A stretch of DNA of 64,000 nt. Origin: JAXLVB01 sp046329195 (GTDB lineage: Bacteria; Bacteroidota; Bacteroidia; Cytophagales; Spirosomataceae). The stretch covers positions 1,674,001 through 1,738,000 of the forward strand of contig JAXLVB010000002.1 in NCBI GenBank assembly GCA_046329195.1, read 5' to 3'. Made by a program: the position numbers and the translations under genes. Shown here piece by piece: positions 1-8,156 of the stretch (its first letter is position 1; every line of letters starts with the position of its first letter). The notes beneath the pieces are model-generated. The model searched no databases and was not told the DNA's origin. It saw only the letters and a program-made list of their open reading frames with translations.

Positions 1-1
1 A

Positions 2-397
2 CGCTTGGCGTTAGGTGCTCGTGATTTAGAGAATGGCACGGTAGAAGTGGCTCGTCGAGACACTAAAACCAAAGAAACGGTAGCGTTTGAAGGAATTGCA
101 ACCTACATCAACAACCTTTTAGAGGAAATTCAAGAGGCAATTTTTCAAAAGGCATTAGCGTTTAGAGAAGCCAATACGCATCGTTTGGATACATGGGAGC
201 AATTTACGGAGCAAATTGAAAAAGGTGGATTTATCTTGGCACACTGGGATGGTACGTCTGAAACTGAGGAAAAAATCAAGGAAATCACGAAAGCGACCAT
301 CCGTTGTATTCCGATTAATGCCCCCGAAGAACACGGTACTTGTATTTACTCGGGCAAACCTTCGTCTCGAAGAGTGATTTTTGCAAGAGCTTATTAA
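2..397 (+). CDS. proS: Prolyl-tRNA synthetase, C-terminal fragment
   Basis: This is the 3' end of a gene that begins before the window; the frame is open from base 2 and ends at a TAA. About 131 residues are visible. They match the C-terminal part of class II prolyl-tRNA synthetase of the archaeal/eukaryotic type, which charges tRNA-Pro with proline in the cytoplasm. The anticodon-binding domain end (GARDLENGTVEVARRDT) is followed by the extra C-terminal domain, including GGFILAHWDG, a Cys in ATIRCIP, a Cys in HGTCIYSGKPS, and the terminal aromatic ending FARAY. This Cys-containing tail with a terminal Tyr is typical of the subtype without an editing insertion. A 190-base gap without a gene follows. 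The family assignment is firm; the catalytic core cannot be checked. Confidence 0.93.
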   Translation, partial: RLALGARDLENGTVEVARRDTKTKETVAFEGIATYINNLLEEIQEAIFQKALAFREANTHRLDTWEQFTEQIEKGGFILAHWDGTSETEEKIKEITKATIRCIPINAPEEHGTCIYSGKPSSRRVIFARAY

Positions 398-586
398 TGA
401 GTTCGGCTCAGGAGATTTGAGTTTAGACACCCTTGTCTTTCGTATTAAGGTATGAATTAATGTGCCAATTGCTTTTTAAAAGTGAAAAAGGCCAACTCAG
501 AATTAGGTCAAGAGAATGGAAGGATTTTCTTGTTATTTTTTCAATCATCAAACTCCTTGACATCCTTCTACTCAAGGTCTTTTCGT

Positions 587-1039
587 ATGGCACAAATTGC
601 TAAAGCTGGCGATAATGTACAGGTACATTACACAGGAAAACTTACAGATGGTACCGTTTTCGATAGTTCAGTTGGTCGTGAACCCTTGGCTTTCCCATTG
701 GGTAAAGGCATGGTGATTAAAGGATTTGACGATGGGATTACTGGAATGCAACTAGGGGAGAAAAAGACGGTGACGATTTCGGTAGAAGAAGCATACGGCC
801 CTGTTGATGAAAATCAAATTTTTGTGTTTGAGCGCAGTCAATTCCCCGACGATATACCAATCGAACAAGGCGTACAACTCAATATGCACAATGGCCAAGA
901 AACAATCAATGTAGTCATAGCTGATTTTAACGATACCCACGTGGTGTTAGACGCTAATCACCCATTGGCAGGTCAAGAATTGATTTTTGACATTGAATTA
1001 GTCGGCATTAGCCCTAGTTCAAGCATTATTATGCCCTAA
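587..1039 (+). CDS. SlyD-like FKBP-type peptidyl-prolyl isomerase
   Basis: The 150-residue protein is a cytoplasmic proline isomerase/chaperone of the SlyD type. It has the FKBP core (VQVHYTGKLTDGTVFDSS, then PLAFPLGKGMVIKGFDDGI) and an inserted flap region (roughly residues 70-120) rich in acidic and hydrophobic residues. It returns to the core with LDANHPLAGQELIFDIELVGI, the usual SlyD signature. The His-rich metal-binding tail of enterobacterial SlyD is absent, as is common outside Proteobacteria. An upstream GTG at 482 keeps the frame open for 35 more residues, but these do not look like a signal peptide or domain, and homologues begin where I place the ATG (MAQIAKAGDNV). The YfhO-like gene starts 24 bases after the stop, so the two may be co-transcribed. 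Confidence 0.93.
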   Translation: MAQIAKAGDNVQVHYTGKLTDGTVFDSSVGREPLAFPLGKGMVIKGFDDGITGMQLGEKKTVTISVEEAYGPVDENQIFVFERSQFPDDIPIEQGVQLNMHNGQETINVVIADFNDTHVVLDANHPLAGQELIFDIELVGISPSSSIIMP

Positions 1040-1063
1040 CACAACCTTTTCATCCTCACCAAC

Positions 1064-3526
1064 ATGCGCAACGCATTCGATTTCAAGAAACTTATTCCGC
1101 ATCTGATTGCCGTAGTAGGCTTCATTGTCATTGCAGGCATTTATGCATCGCCCGTTTGGCAAGGTAAACGTTTGGCCCAACATGACTCAATTCAAGCCAA
1201 AGCGGCTGCTCATGAAGTCAAGCAGTTTCATGACGAAACAGGTGAATGGTCTGCCTGGACCAACTCTATGTTTGGGGGGATGCCTGCTTATTTAATTGCC
1301 ACCGATTACCCCACCAGTTTCCCAACCAAAGTAGGGCAGCTGATTGGGTCGCTTCTTCCAGAGCCGGTCAACTTGTTGGTTTTACTTATGCTGGGAGCAT
1401 ACATTTTGATGGCAACGATGGGCGTAAACCATTGGTTGTCTGCACTAGGAGCCATAGCGTATGCTTTTAGCTCCTATAATATTTTATTTATCGAAGCTGG
1501 GCATATTTCAAAAATGATTGCGTTGGCCTATGCACCTGGTATTCTTGCTGGCGTGATGTTGGTTTTTAGGGGTAGGCACTTACTTGGTGCGGCGATTACT
1601 GCCCTATTTTTGAGCCTAAACCTCTATGGCAATCACGTTCAAGTCACCTACTATGTGTTCTTGGCTATTGGTATCTATGCAGTTATTGAAAGTATTCAGA
1701 TGATTCGGGAGGGCAAAGTCAAGCAGTTGGTTACGGCTGTAGGATTGCTTCTTGTGGCTGGTTTAGTAGCAGTGGGTACACACACCACTCGCCTTTGGAC
1801 CACGCTCGAATACTCCAAAGAATCGAACCGTGGAAAATCGGAACTCACCCCAGCCAAAACCAACAATACCACGTCTGCTGACGCTGATAAGGAATATGCC
1901 TTCAGCTATAGCTATGGCGTTGCCGAAACCTTGACATTGCTCATTCCGAATGCATACGGTGGTAGTTCACAAGGAGGACTTAATACCAAATCGGAACTGT
2001 ATAAAAACATGACCAGTCAAGGTTTGGATGGGGCTGCTGTCAAGCAATTTGTAGAAAAAATGGCCCCTTTGTATTGGGGAGGTTTGCCGGTGGCTGGCGG
2101 CCCAGCCTATGCGGGCGCTATCGTTTGTTTTCTGTTTGTGCTTGGTTGCTTTGTTATCAAAGGTCGAACCAAATGGTGGCTGTTAGGGTCAACTGTTTTC
2201 TTTACCTTTATTGCATGGGGAAAACACTTCGAACTCTTCAACTACGCTATGTTCGATTTCTTCCCTTACTTTAATAAGTTCAGAGCTGCCACAATGATTT
2301 TCTCGGTAGTACAGCTACTGATGGTTATTTCGGGAGTATTGGGGCTCAAGCAAATTATTGATGCCAGCCTGAGCTTTCAAGACTTAAAAAAGCCTTTGTT
2401 GTATAGTCTAGGCCTTACTGCTGGGGTAGCCTTTGTTTTTGCTGTGGTGCCAGGCATCTTTTTTGACTTTAGAGCCACTACTGATATTCAGTATTTAGGC
2501 CAAATTGTTGGAGATGAAGCCTTTGGACGCCAGTTGGTCAATAGCTTAGTTGAAGACCGTCAGCAGTTACTTCGTACGGATGCGTTCCGGTCTATGGTGC
2601 TAATTTTGCTGGCAGCAGGTCTGATTTGGGCCTTGGTGAGTAAAAAAATCAGTGCTAAATTTTTCTATCCAATCCTTACGTTTCTGTTGTTATTTGATTT
2701 GTTTGCAGTGGACAAGCGCTACCTCAACAACGAAGATTTTCTAACAAAATCAGCCGTTGAAGAGCGAATTGCACCCACAGCTGCCGACCAACAGATTTTA
2801 CAAGACAAGGCGCTTTCGTACCGAGTTTTTGACCTAACTGGTGACCCCTTTAGCAATGCCCTCCCCTCTTATTTTCACAAATCGGTGGGTGGGTATCACG
2901 GTGCCAAAATGCGTCGGTATTTAGAGTTGATTGAGAATCAAATCGCCAAAAACAACTTGTCGGTGCTTAATATGCTCAATGTTAAGTACTTGATTCAGGC
3001 ATCAAAATCGGGTGAACCCATAGCAGTACCCAACCCAGAAGCCAGTGGGAATGCTTGGTTTGTCAAAAATTACAACATCGTAGCCAATGCCGATGAAGAA
3101 ATCAAAGCCTTAGACAAATTCCAACCCACTGAAACAGCCTTCGTTGATAAGCGTTTTGAAAGTTCGTTAAACAATCTCAAGATTGCTTACGATTCTACCA
3201 ATACGATTCGGTTGACTTCGTACAAACCGAACGCCCTCACGTACGAGTCGAGTAATCAAACGCCACAGTTAGCTGTTTTTTCAGAAATCTTTTACCAAGG
3301 TAACCGAGATTGGAAGTCGTACATAGATGGGAAGGAAACGCCTCATGTGCGTGCCAATTACGTCCTTAGAGCAATAGTAGTGCCTCCGGGTAAGCACAAG
3401 GTGGAGTTTAAATTTGACCCACCTGCTGTTAGTACGGGCCATACGATTGATTTAGTTGCTTCTATCTTGCTAGTACTTTTTATAGGCATTGCCGTTTTCT
3501 TGGATAAAAAACAGCAAACTGCCTAG
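1064..3526 (+). CDS. YfhO family multi-spanning membrane protein
   Basis: The 820-residue integral membrane protein belongs to the bacterial YfhO family, related to GT-C-type glycosyltransferases and implicated in other bacteria in glycosylation of cell-surface polymers. A first membrane segment lies near residues 10-30, followed by a conserved loop with AQHDSIQAKAAA and the NSMFGGMPAYLI motif. About a dozen hydrophobic segments follow to about residue 560. A soluble extracytoplasmic domain ends in FYQGNRDWKSYIDGKE and VPPGKHKVEFKF, the usual C-terminal signature, then one last membrane segment near residues 790-812. The acidic/His-containing first loop (QHDS) is the likely active-site region by analogy with GT-C enzymes; this is inference. 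The substrate is unknown. A strong terminator follows. Confidence 0.9.
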   Translation: MRNAFDFKKLIPHLIAVVGFIVIAGIYASPVWQGKRLAQHDSIQAKAAAHEVKQFHDETGEWSAWTNSMFGGMPAYLIATDYPTSFPTKVGQLIGSLLPEPVNLLVLLMLGAYILMATMGVNHWLSALGAIAYAFSSYNILFIEAGHISKMIALAYAPGILAGVMLVFRGRHLLGAAITALFLSLNLYGNHVQVTYYVFLAIGIYAVIESIQMIREGKVKQLVTAVGLLLVAGLVAVGTHTTRLWTTLEYSKESNRGKSELTPAKTNNTTSADADKEYAFSYSYGVAETLTLLIPNAYGGSSQGGLNTKSELYKNMTSQGLDGAAVKQFVEKMAPLYWGGLPVAGGPAYAGAIVCFLFVLGCFVIKGRTKWWLLGSTVFFTFIAWGKHFELFNYAMFDFFPYFNKFRAATMIFSVVQLLMVISGVLGLKQIIDASLSFQDLKKPLLYSLGLTAGVAFVFAVVPGIFFDFRATTDIQYLGQIVGDEAFGRQLVNSLVEDRQQLLRTDAFRSMVLILLAAGLIWALVSKKISAKFFYPILTFLLLFDLFAVDKRYLNNEDFLTKSAVEERIAPTAADQQILQDKALSYRVFDLTGDPFSNALPSYFHKSVGGYHGAKMRRYLELIENQIAKNNLSVLNMLNVKYLIQASKSGEPIAVPNPEASGNAWFVKNYNIVANADEEIKALDKFQPTETAFVDKRFESSLNNLKIAYDSTNTIRLTSYKPNALTYESSNQTPQLAVFSEIFYQGNRDWKSYIDGKETPHVRANYVLRAIVVPPGKHKVEFKFDPPAVSTGHTIDLVASILLVLFIGIAVFLDKKQQTA

Positions 3527-3563
3527 GCGCCTATTAGGTCAATTGAGTAATTTTTAGGAATAT

Positions 3564-3599
3564 CAAAAAAAGCCTTTGCACAGTGCAAAGGCTTTTTTT
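3564..3599. terminator. Bidirectional intrinsic terminator
   Basis: A 10-bp perfect stem (AGCCTTTGCA / TGCAAAGGCT) with a 3-base loop is flanked by A7 on the left and T7 on the right. It lies between the convergent YfhO-like (+) and GT2 (-) genes and can serve both strands. Confidence 0.9.
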
Positions 3600-3622
3600 G
3601 ATGGTGTGAACATTACTATTTT

Positions 3623-4399
3623 TCACCAATACTTACCTTTTCGTTTGATTGAAAATAACGCACCTCGCATAATAATCCGAATATGGTTCCAAAGAGTCAT
3701 CAACAATCCAAAATGGCGGTTAAGAATAACGAATCGGTCCCAGAGTGATTTACGGAGGTTCTTTACAGAAAAGCCACCCATCAAATACTTGGCTAAAGGT
3801 GGCGAAATTTGTACAGTTCCATGAGCCTCTTTAAGGCATTTAATTTCCCAATCAATATCGGCACTATAATGATGATGCAAATCATAGAACGGTGCGATGC
3901 TCCGTCGAGTCACAAAGGCTTGATGACAAACCACCATGCCCAATTGCATACTTTTCCAAGTCAACTTGGCAGGGAGGCGATGGGGTGTTACTTCACTTCG
4001 TAGCCCGATAGCTTCGCCATTTTCGTTCACAAAAAGGGCATCGCTGTAATACACATCGGCTGGTGTACTCTTAATTGCCTGAACTAAACGCTCAACAGCT
4101 TGATGATCATGGATTTCGTCGCCAGCGTTCATAAACCACACGAATTCGCCTTGCGCTTTTTGCATGCCTTTGTTCATGGCATCGTAGATTCCCTTGTCAG
4201 GCTCCGACCAGCAATGCGTTACAACTGACTGGTATTTTTTTACCAAGTCTAAGGTCTTATCTTTTGATTTTCCATCAATAATCAAATACTCAAACGCCCG
4301 ATTAGTTTGATTTGCTACACTCTGAAGGGTACGTTCCAATACCTTTTCGGCGTTGAACGTGATGGTTATGATTGATAGTATCGGAGAATTGGGCTGCAA
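3623..4399 (-). CDS. Family 2 glycosyltransferase
   Basis: The 258-residue protein is a GT-A fold sugar transferase, expected to add a sugar from a nucleotide-sugar donor to a surface glycan on the cytoplasmic face of the membrane. The nucleotide-binding start SIITITFNAEKVLERTLQS is followed by EYLIIDGKSKDKT and the WcaE-like stretch SEPDKGIYDAMNKG. A GDE motif (MNAGDEIHD) sits where the metal-binding acidic motif is expected. An HHHYSADIDWEIK segment follows near residue 180. It is the last gene of a five-gene minus-strand run, 12 bases after the GT4 stop. No ATG is available: the frame opens right after that stop, and the best start is a TTG at 4399-4397, which keeps the full first beta strand. 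The acceptor is unknown. Confidence 0.88.
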   Translation of the reverse strand: MQPNSPILSIITITFNAEKVLERTLQSVANQTNRAFEYLIIDGKSKDKTLDLVKKYQSVVTHCWSEPDKGIYDAMNKGMQKAQGEFVWFMNAGDEIHDHQAVERLVQAIKSTPADVYYSDALFVNENGEAIGLRSEVTPHRLPAKLTWKSMQLGMVVCHQAFVTRRSIAPFYDLHHHYSADIDWEIKCLKEAHGTVQISPPLAKYLMGGFSVKNLRKSLWDRFVILNRHFGLLMTLWNHIRIIMRGALFSIKRKGKYW

Positions 4400-4411
4400 T
4401 GGAATCGTTTT

Positions 4412-5641
4412 TTACTTAGCGTCGTAGAGTTGTCTATATCTTTGTGCAACAATAGTTTCTGCAAAATTCTGGTTAACGGTTTGTACAGCAAAGTTACTAA
4501 CTTGCTCATAATCAGCTTTAGTTAATACCCACTCAATACCCTGCGCCAACTCCTGTGCAGAGCGTTGAGCGGCGATAAATCCGTTGTGCAGATGTTGAAC
4601 CATTTCGGGAATCCCTCCTGTTTGAAAAGCCACTACGGGTGTACCACAAGCCAACGATTCCATTACCGTATTGGGCAAATTATCCTCCAACGACGGAATC
4701 ACAAACACAGAAGCTGCTTGATACGCCTGTACAATGGTGTCAACGTTAGATAAACTACCCAAATGGTGGATTTTTATAGGAAATCCTTCAAAATCTTGGT
4801 GTTGATTCTTTCCAAAAGTTAAAATTTCGACAGAGTCAGGCAACGATGATTGTTGGATGGCTTCCTTGAAATACCGAAATCCTTTTCGTTCGTCTTGAAC
4901 ATTTTGAGCGGCAAACAACAGGTATTGTTTGTCGGGGGGTAAACCTAAGGCTTTTTTTGCCAAGTTTTTATCAGTTGGCTTAAACAACTGGTTATCAATT
5001 GGATTCGGAATACTCAACACCTCTTTCCCTCGGAGCAAACCGCTCAGTTGAGCCAACGAGGCAAGCCATTCGCTACACGTAACATACGTAATGTTGGCAG
5101 AGGTCAAAATGGCTTTTTTCTTTAACCAAACTTGATGCGAGAGGTCGTGAGGCGCTGGGCGTTTAAGCAACGGGCAATTACCACAACAAACTCGATAACC
5201 CAAACAAGAACCAGCATAATGACAACCTCCGGTGAAGGTCCACATATCGTGCAAGGTCCAAATAATGGGTTTACCTAGACCAATTAGCTTTTCTAAGTCG
5301 CTTAACGACAAAAAACCAAAGTTAATCCAATGTAAATGCAATACATCTGCCTCTCGAACAGCCGGGTGTTGGCTAATATCAACACCAACTCGAGCAGGTG
5401 AAAACGCAAATCTGACTTGTTTGGAGCGTTCATGAGGCCAAAACAAGGCTCTTTCAGCCGCAAAACGTGCAAAAGCAACTTTCTGATTTCCAACGGCTTT
5501 GACACAAACCTGATGCCCCGTTTGCTGATGCACCAACATCGTTGCTTCTACAGATTGCGTTGATAGGGCTTTCAACAACCGAGAAGCCGCTACCCCAGCA
5601 CCACCAAAAGTATCAAACGTCGAAAGGAGGGTTACTTTCAT
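4412..5641 (-). CDS. Family 4 glycosyltransferase (GT-B)
   Basis: The 409-residue protein is a retaining sugar transferase of family GT4. The N-terminal half has the glycine-rich loop TFDTFGGAGVAASRLLKAL, then HLHWINFGFLS and LHDMWTFTGGCHYAG. A Cys-rich patch follows (GGCHYAGSCLGYRVCCGNCP, six Cys) that is typical of WcaC-like subfamily members. The C-terminal half has the donor-site signature PSLEDNLPNTVMESLACGTP, with the two glutamates of the E-x7-E motif, and GGIPEMV. I start at the ATG at 5641; a TTG one codon earlier is also possible. It lies 63 bases downstream of the FkbM gene and 12 bases upstream of the GT2 gene, suggesting that the three modify the same glycan. Donor and acceptor cannot be read from the sequence. 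Confidence 0.9.
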   Translation of the reverse strand: MKVTLLSTFDTFGGAGVAASRLLKALSTQSVEATMLVHQQTGHQVCVKAVGNQKVAFARFAAERALFWPHERSKQVRFAFSPARVGVDISQHPAVREADVLHLHWINFGFLSLSDLEKLIGLGKPIIWTLHDMWTFTGGCHYAGSCLGYRVCCGNCPLLKRPAPHDLSHQVWLKKKAILTSANITYVTCSEWLASLAQLSGLLRGKEVLSIPNPIDNQLFKPTDKNLAKKALGLPPDKQYLLFAAQNVQDERKGFRYFKEAIQQSSLPDSVEILTFGKNQHQDFEGFPIKIHHLGSLSNVDTIVQAYQAASVFVIPSLEDNLPNTVMESLACGTPVVAFQTGGIPEMVQHLHNGFIAAQRSAQELAQGIEWVLTKADYEQVSNFAVQTVNQNFAETIVAQRYRQLYDAK

Positions 5642-5704
5642 CAATGGGGTTGACCTTTTTCGCCTGTCTTTAAATTTTCTGAATCAAAAGGCTGCATTTC
5701 GCTG

Positions 5705-6514
5705 CTATTTCATTCGGTATCCAACGATATTGAGCTGTAAATCCATGAGGTTATTATCTCGATAACGATGATTCACAAATGGCGCCGACCGGTGCTGATT
5801 GGTATCAATGTAATAACGAAAACCATTTTTGGTAAAAATCGCCAATAATTCTGCTAAATACTGAGGTTGGCCAATGTAAGCATGATATTCAACAAACAAA
5901 TTTTCAACATGTTGCAATACATCTTGACAATCGGCAAGTACTTCGGTTTCGGCACCTTCAATATCAATTTTCAAAAAATCAATATGCGATTCTTGCTCCA
6001 AAATACTACGCAATCGTACTGAAGGAATCGTCTGAGCATTTCCATCGGTCTTGATACTTCCACCATCGGCTCCATCAGAAGCGAACGTTACACCCAAATC
6101 GTCCTTCCACACTGCTTTTTCTACGATTTCGACCCCTTGAATACCATTTGTTTCTAAATTTTTTTTCAAATAATTGGCAATTGTAGGGTCTGCTTCAAAC
6201 GCCGTGATGTGTGCGTGAGGAAACAGTTTTTTGAAGTATAAAATACTAACACCGACGTTTGAACCACAATCCAAAATACGTGGAGCTGAGTGCTTACTTG
6301 AAAAGCGGTACAGTTCATCCACGAAAATCTCTTTGAACTGCCAACAAAACGAAAACGCATCAGGTACTTGCAGCTGATAGCTCCAAAAGCGAACGGTAGT
6401 AGGCTGATAGCGAGGCACATCCGCATATTTGCGAAACAAGGTAAGCATTTGCCTGCCCATAGGCGATTTAAACGCATGGTAGGGTTCTTTCAGAAGGTAG
6501 CGTAACCAATACAT
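5705..6514 (-). CDS. FkbM family methyltransferase
   Basis: The 269-residue protein is a SAM-dependent methyltransferase of the FkbM type, a family that commonly O-methylates sugars in polysaccharide or glycoprotein-glycan clusters. The SAM-binding motif is RILDCGSNVGVSILYFK (near residue 95), followed by the acidic strand end ITAFEADP. The family's diagnostic DFLKIDIEGAETEVL lies near residue 185 and LFVEYHAY follows. The N-terminal 80 residues resemble the leader region of other Bacteroidota FkbM proteins. The ATG start is 26 bases after the tcdA stop and the GT4 gene follows, so it is probably part of the same transcript. The sugar target is not known. Confidence 0.9.
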   Translation of the reverse strand: MYWLRYLLKEPYHAFKSPMGRQMLTLFRKYADVPRYQPTTVRFWSYQLQVPDAFSFCWQFKEIFVDELYRFSSKHSAPRILDCGSNVGVSILYFKKLFPHAHITAFEADPTIANYLKKNLETNGIQGVEIVEKAVWKDDLGVTFASDGADGGSIKTDGNAQTIPSVRLRSILEQESHIDFLKIDIEGAETEVLADCQDVLQHVENLFVEYHAYIGQPQYLAELLAIFTKNGFRYYIDTNQHRSAPFVNHRYRDNNLMDLQLNIVGYRMK

Positions 6515-6540
6515 CCTTGTTTGATAGAGTGGGCTGAATG

Positions 6541-7410
6541 TTAAACTCCGGGGGTTGGTGCGTTATTCTCCCCGTTTGACTTTGTTTTTTTTGCTTTTTG
6601 AGCTGCCAACAGTCGTTTTTTCTTGAGCCGTTTGACGGATTCATCCAATTCAGGAATCGGATTTCCGATCAAATCACGAATGACTACCGATGCACAGGCT
6701 CCTCCAAAAGCCGCTGGTAAATACGAAATGGTTCCATAAGCCGAGCGCTTAAAATTGCTTCCGTCTGTTCGCATCAACGACTCCCGCATGACCTTTTCGG
6801 TCGAATACACAGCCTTGATACCCTGCGTAATGCCATATTTTTTAAGACGTTTGCGCACATACTGCGCCAACAAACATTCTCGGGTTTCAAACAAATCGGC
6901 TACTTGCAGCTTGGTTGGGTCTAACTTCCCTCCTGCGCCCATCGAACTCACGATGTTGTACCCCTTCCGATAGGCTTCTGAAAGCAGTGTCACCTTGGGA
7001 GTAATACTATCAATACAGTCCATCACATAGCTGTAGGGTTGTATCAAGACAATGTCTCGAATCGCAGCTGGACGGAGAAATTCCTTGATTACGTGCAGTT
7101 TAAGTTCGGGGTTAATAGCCAACAAGCGTTCGGCCATGATGTCGGCTTTTGAGACGCCATGATTGGTAGCCAACGCAGGCAGTTGCCTATTTCGGTTGGT
7201 GGGATCCACTACATCGCCATCCACTATGGTCATTTCGCCAACCCCAGCACGGGCAATGAATTCAGCTGCAAAAGAACCCACTCCACCTAGACCAACTACC
7301 AACACATGGGCATTGACCAAGGCATCTAGTTTTTCTTCGCCAATGAGGAGGGTAGTACGGGACAGCCAAGCTCGATTATTCAACAGATTGGTAATTAGAG
7401 AGTTAAACAC
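6541..7410 (-). CDS. tcdA: tRNA threonylcarbamoyladenosine dehydratase (ThiF/E1-like)
   Basis: The 289-residue protein is an ATP-dependent E1-like enzyme of the TcdA (CsdL/YgdL) group. It cyclises t6A at position 37 of ANN-decoding tRNAs to ct6A. The nucleotide-binding loop VLVVGLGGVGSFAAEFIARAG (from about residue 35), the DGDVVDPTNRNRQ strip and YVMDCIDSI are visible. The family-specific SSMGAGGKLDPTKLQVADL is followed by ECLLAQYVRKRLKK and AVYSTEK. The C-terminus is basic (RLKKKRLLAAQKAKKTK). The start is a GTG nine bases after the tatD stop; no usable ATG exists, because the two nearby ATGs run into stops in other frames. Close packing with tatD is consistent with an operon, though the two functions are not obviously linked. 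Confidence 0.9.
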   Translation of the reverse strand: MFNSLITNLLNNRAWLSRTTLLIGEEKLDALVNAHVLVVGLGGVGSFAAEFIARAGVGEMTIVDGDVVDPTNRNRQLPALATNHGVSKADIMAERLLAINPELKLHVIKEFLRPAAIRDIVLIQPYSYVMDCIDSITPKVTLLSEAYRKGYNIVSSMGAGGKLDPTKLQVADLFETRECLLAQYVRKRLKKYGITQGIKAVYSTEKVMRESLMRTDGSNFKRSAYGTISYLPAAFGGACASVVIRDLIGNPIPELDESVKRLKKKRLLAAQKAKKTKSNGENNAPTPGV

Positions 7411-7419
7411 ATTTTTTGC

Positions 7420-8085
7420 TCATATCGATGGATGAACTATTCGTTGAAAATTCTGCCAGCACTGGGCTTTCAACTCCTCAACAGAACAATTCAATCGCTC
7501 GGAAGCAACGGCAAAGATAGCCAAAATCGGTACGTTTTGGTCATCTGTCTCTAAAAACAAACGTTCGATTGGAATGCGTTTGATGGACTGAGAGGCATTT
7601 GAACCAGGATGCCTCAACGCCGCTCCCAACGAAAAATAAAATCCGTTTTTGAGTAATTGTTCTAAAATTATTAGGTTGTTATTGAATCCGTGAATGATAA
7701 GAGGAACTGTAGGTTTTACTTGTTTTTTGATAGCAATCAACTCTGGAAATGCTTTAACACAATGAATAATCACTGGCTTTTGAAGATGTTCGGCCCATTT
7801 TAGTTGCGCTATAAAAATCTTTTCTTGCATTTTTATCGACACATTCACCGTTCTATCGAGGCCACACTCACCAATAGCAAGCACGTTGTTTCGTTCGGTT
7901 TCTTTTTTTACCAATGCTATTTCCGCTTCTATTTTTTGTTCGTGAATGAACCAAGGATGAATACCCAGCGAAAAGTAAGTCGAAGGCTGCTCTAATAACA
8001 ATACCTCTTCCAATCGAAGATTGTAAAGGCCGATTTCGGCACTGGAATAGACGGGAGAATGGCTATGTAGATTAACAAAAAGCAT
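7420..8085 (-). CDS. TatD family metal-dependent hydrolase
   Basis: The 221-residue protein is a TIM-barrel hydrolase of the TatD DNase-like family, expected to act on DNA ends or nucleotide substrates in the cytoplasm. Metal-ligand motifs are present in order: HSH near the N-terminus (FVNLHSHS), the Glu in AIGECGLD, His in KPVIIHC, His in LIIHGF, and the Asp in FLETDDQN. The protein is about 30-40 residues shorter than typical TatD and is on the short side for the family. I choose the ATG at 8085; a TTG four codons earlier is the only alternative. It is the first gene of the five-gene minus-strand run. The divergent + gene begins only 71 bases away, so its promoter lies in that gap. Confidence 0.88.
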   Translation of the reverse strand: MLFVNLHSHSPVYSSAEIGLYNLRLEEVLLLEQPSTYFSLGIHPWFIHEQKIEAEIALVKKETERNNVLAIGECGLDRTVNVSIKMQEKIFIAQLKWAEHLQKPVIIHCVKAFPELIAIKKQVKPTVPLIIHGFNNNLIILEQLLKNGFYFSLGAALRHPGSNASQSIKRIPIERLFLETDDQNVPILAIFAVASERLNCSVEELKAQCWQNFQRIVHPSI

Positions 8086-8101
8086 AGGTTTAGCCAAATC
8101 G

Positions 8102-8132
8102 TTGCGGAAATGCGTGGGTTTATGTAGTTTTG
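8102..8132 (+). promoter_or_regulatory. Bacteroidota-type promoter of the TMTC-like gene
   Basis: A TTG at 8102-8104, a 20-base spacer and TAGTTTTG at 8125-8132 match the consensus -33 (TTG) and -7 (TAnnTTTG) of Bacteroidota sigma factor. Transcription would begin near 8139, about 18 bases before the ATG at 8157. The -7 element overlaps an in-frame TTG at 8130, which rules that codon out as the start of translation. Confidence 0.6.
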
Positions 8133-8156
8133 ACCGAAGATTGTTGCCCGAAATTT

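Noticed and set aside
482..586. N-terminal extension of the FKBP protein from a GTG
   Set aside because: The 35 residues match neither a signal peptide nor the family, and an ATG at the expected family start follows.
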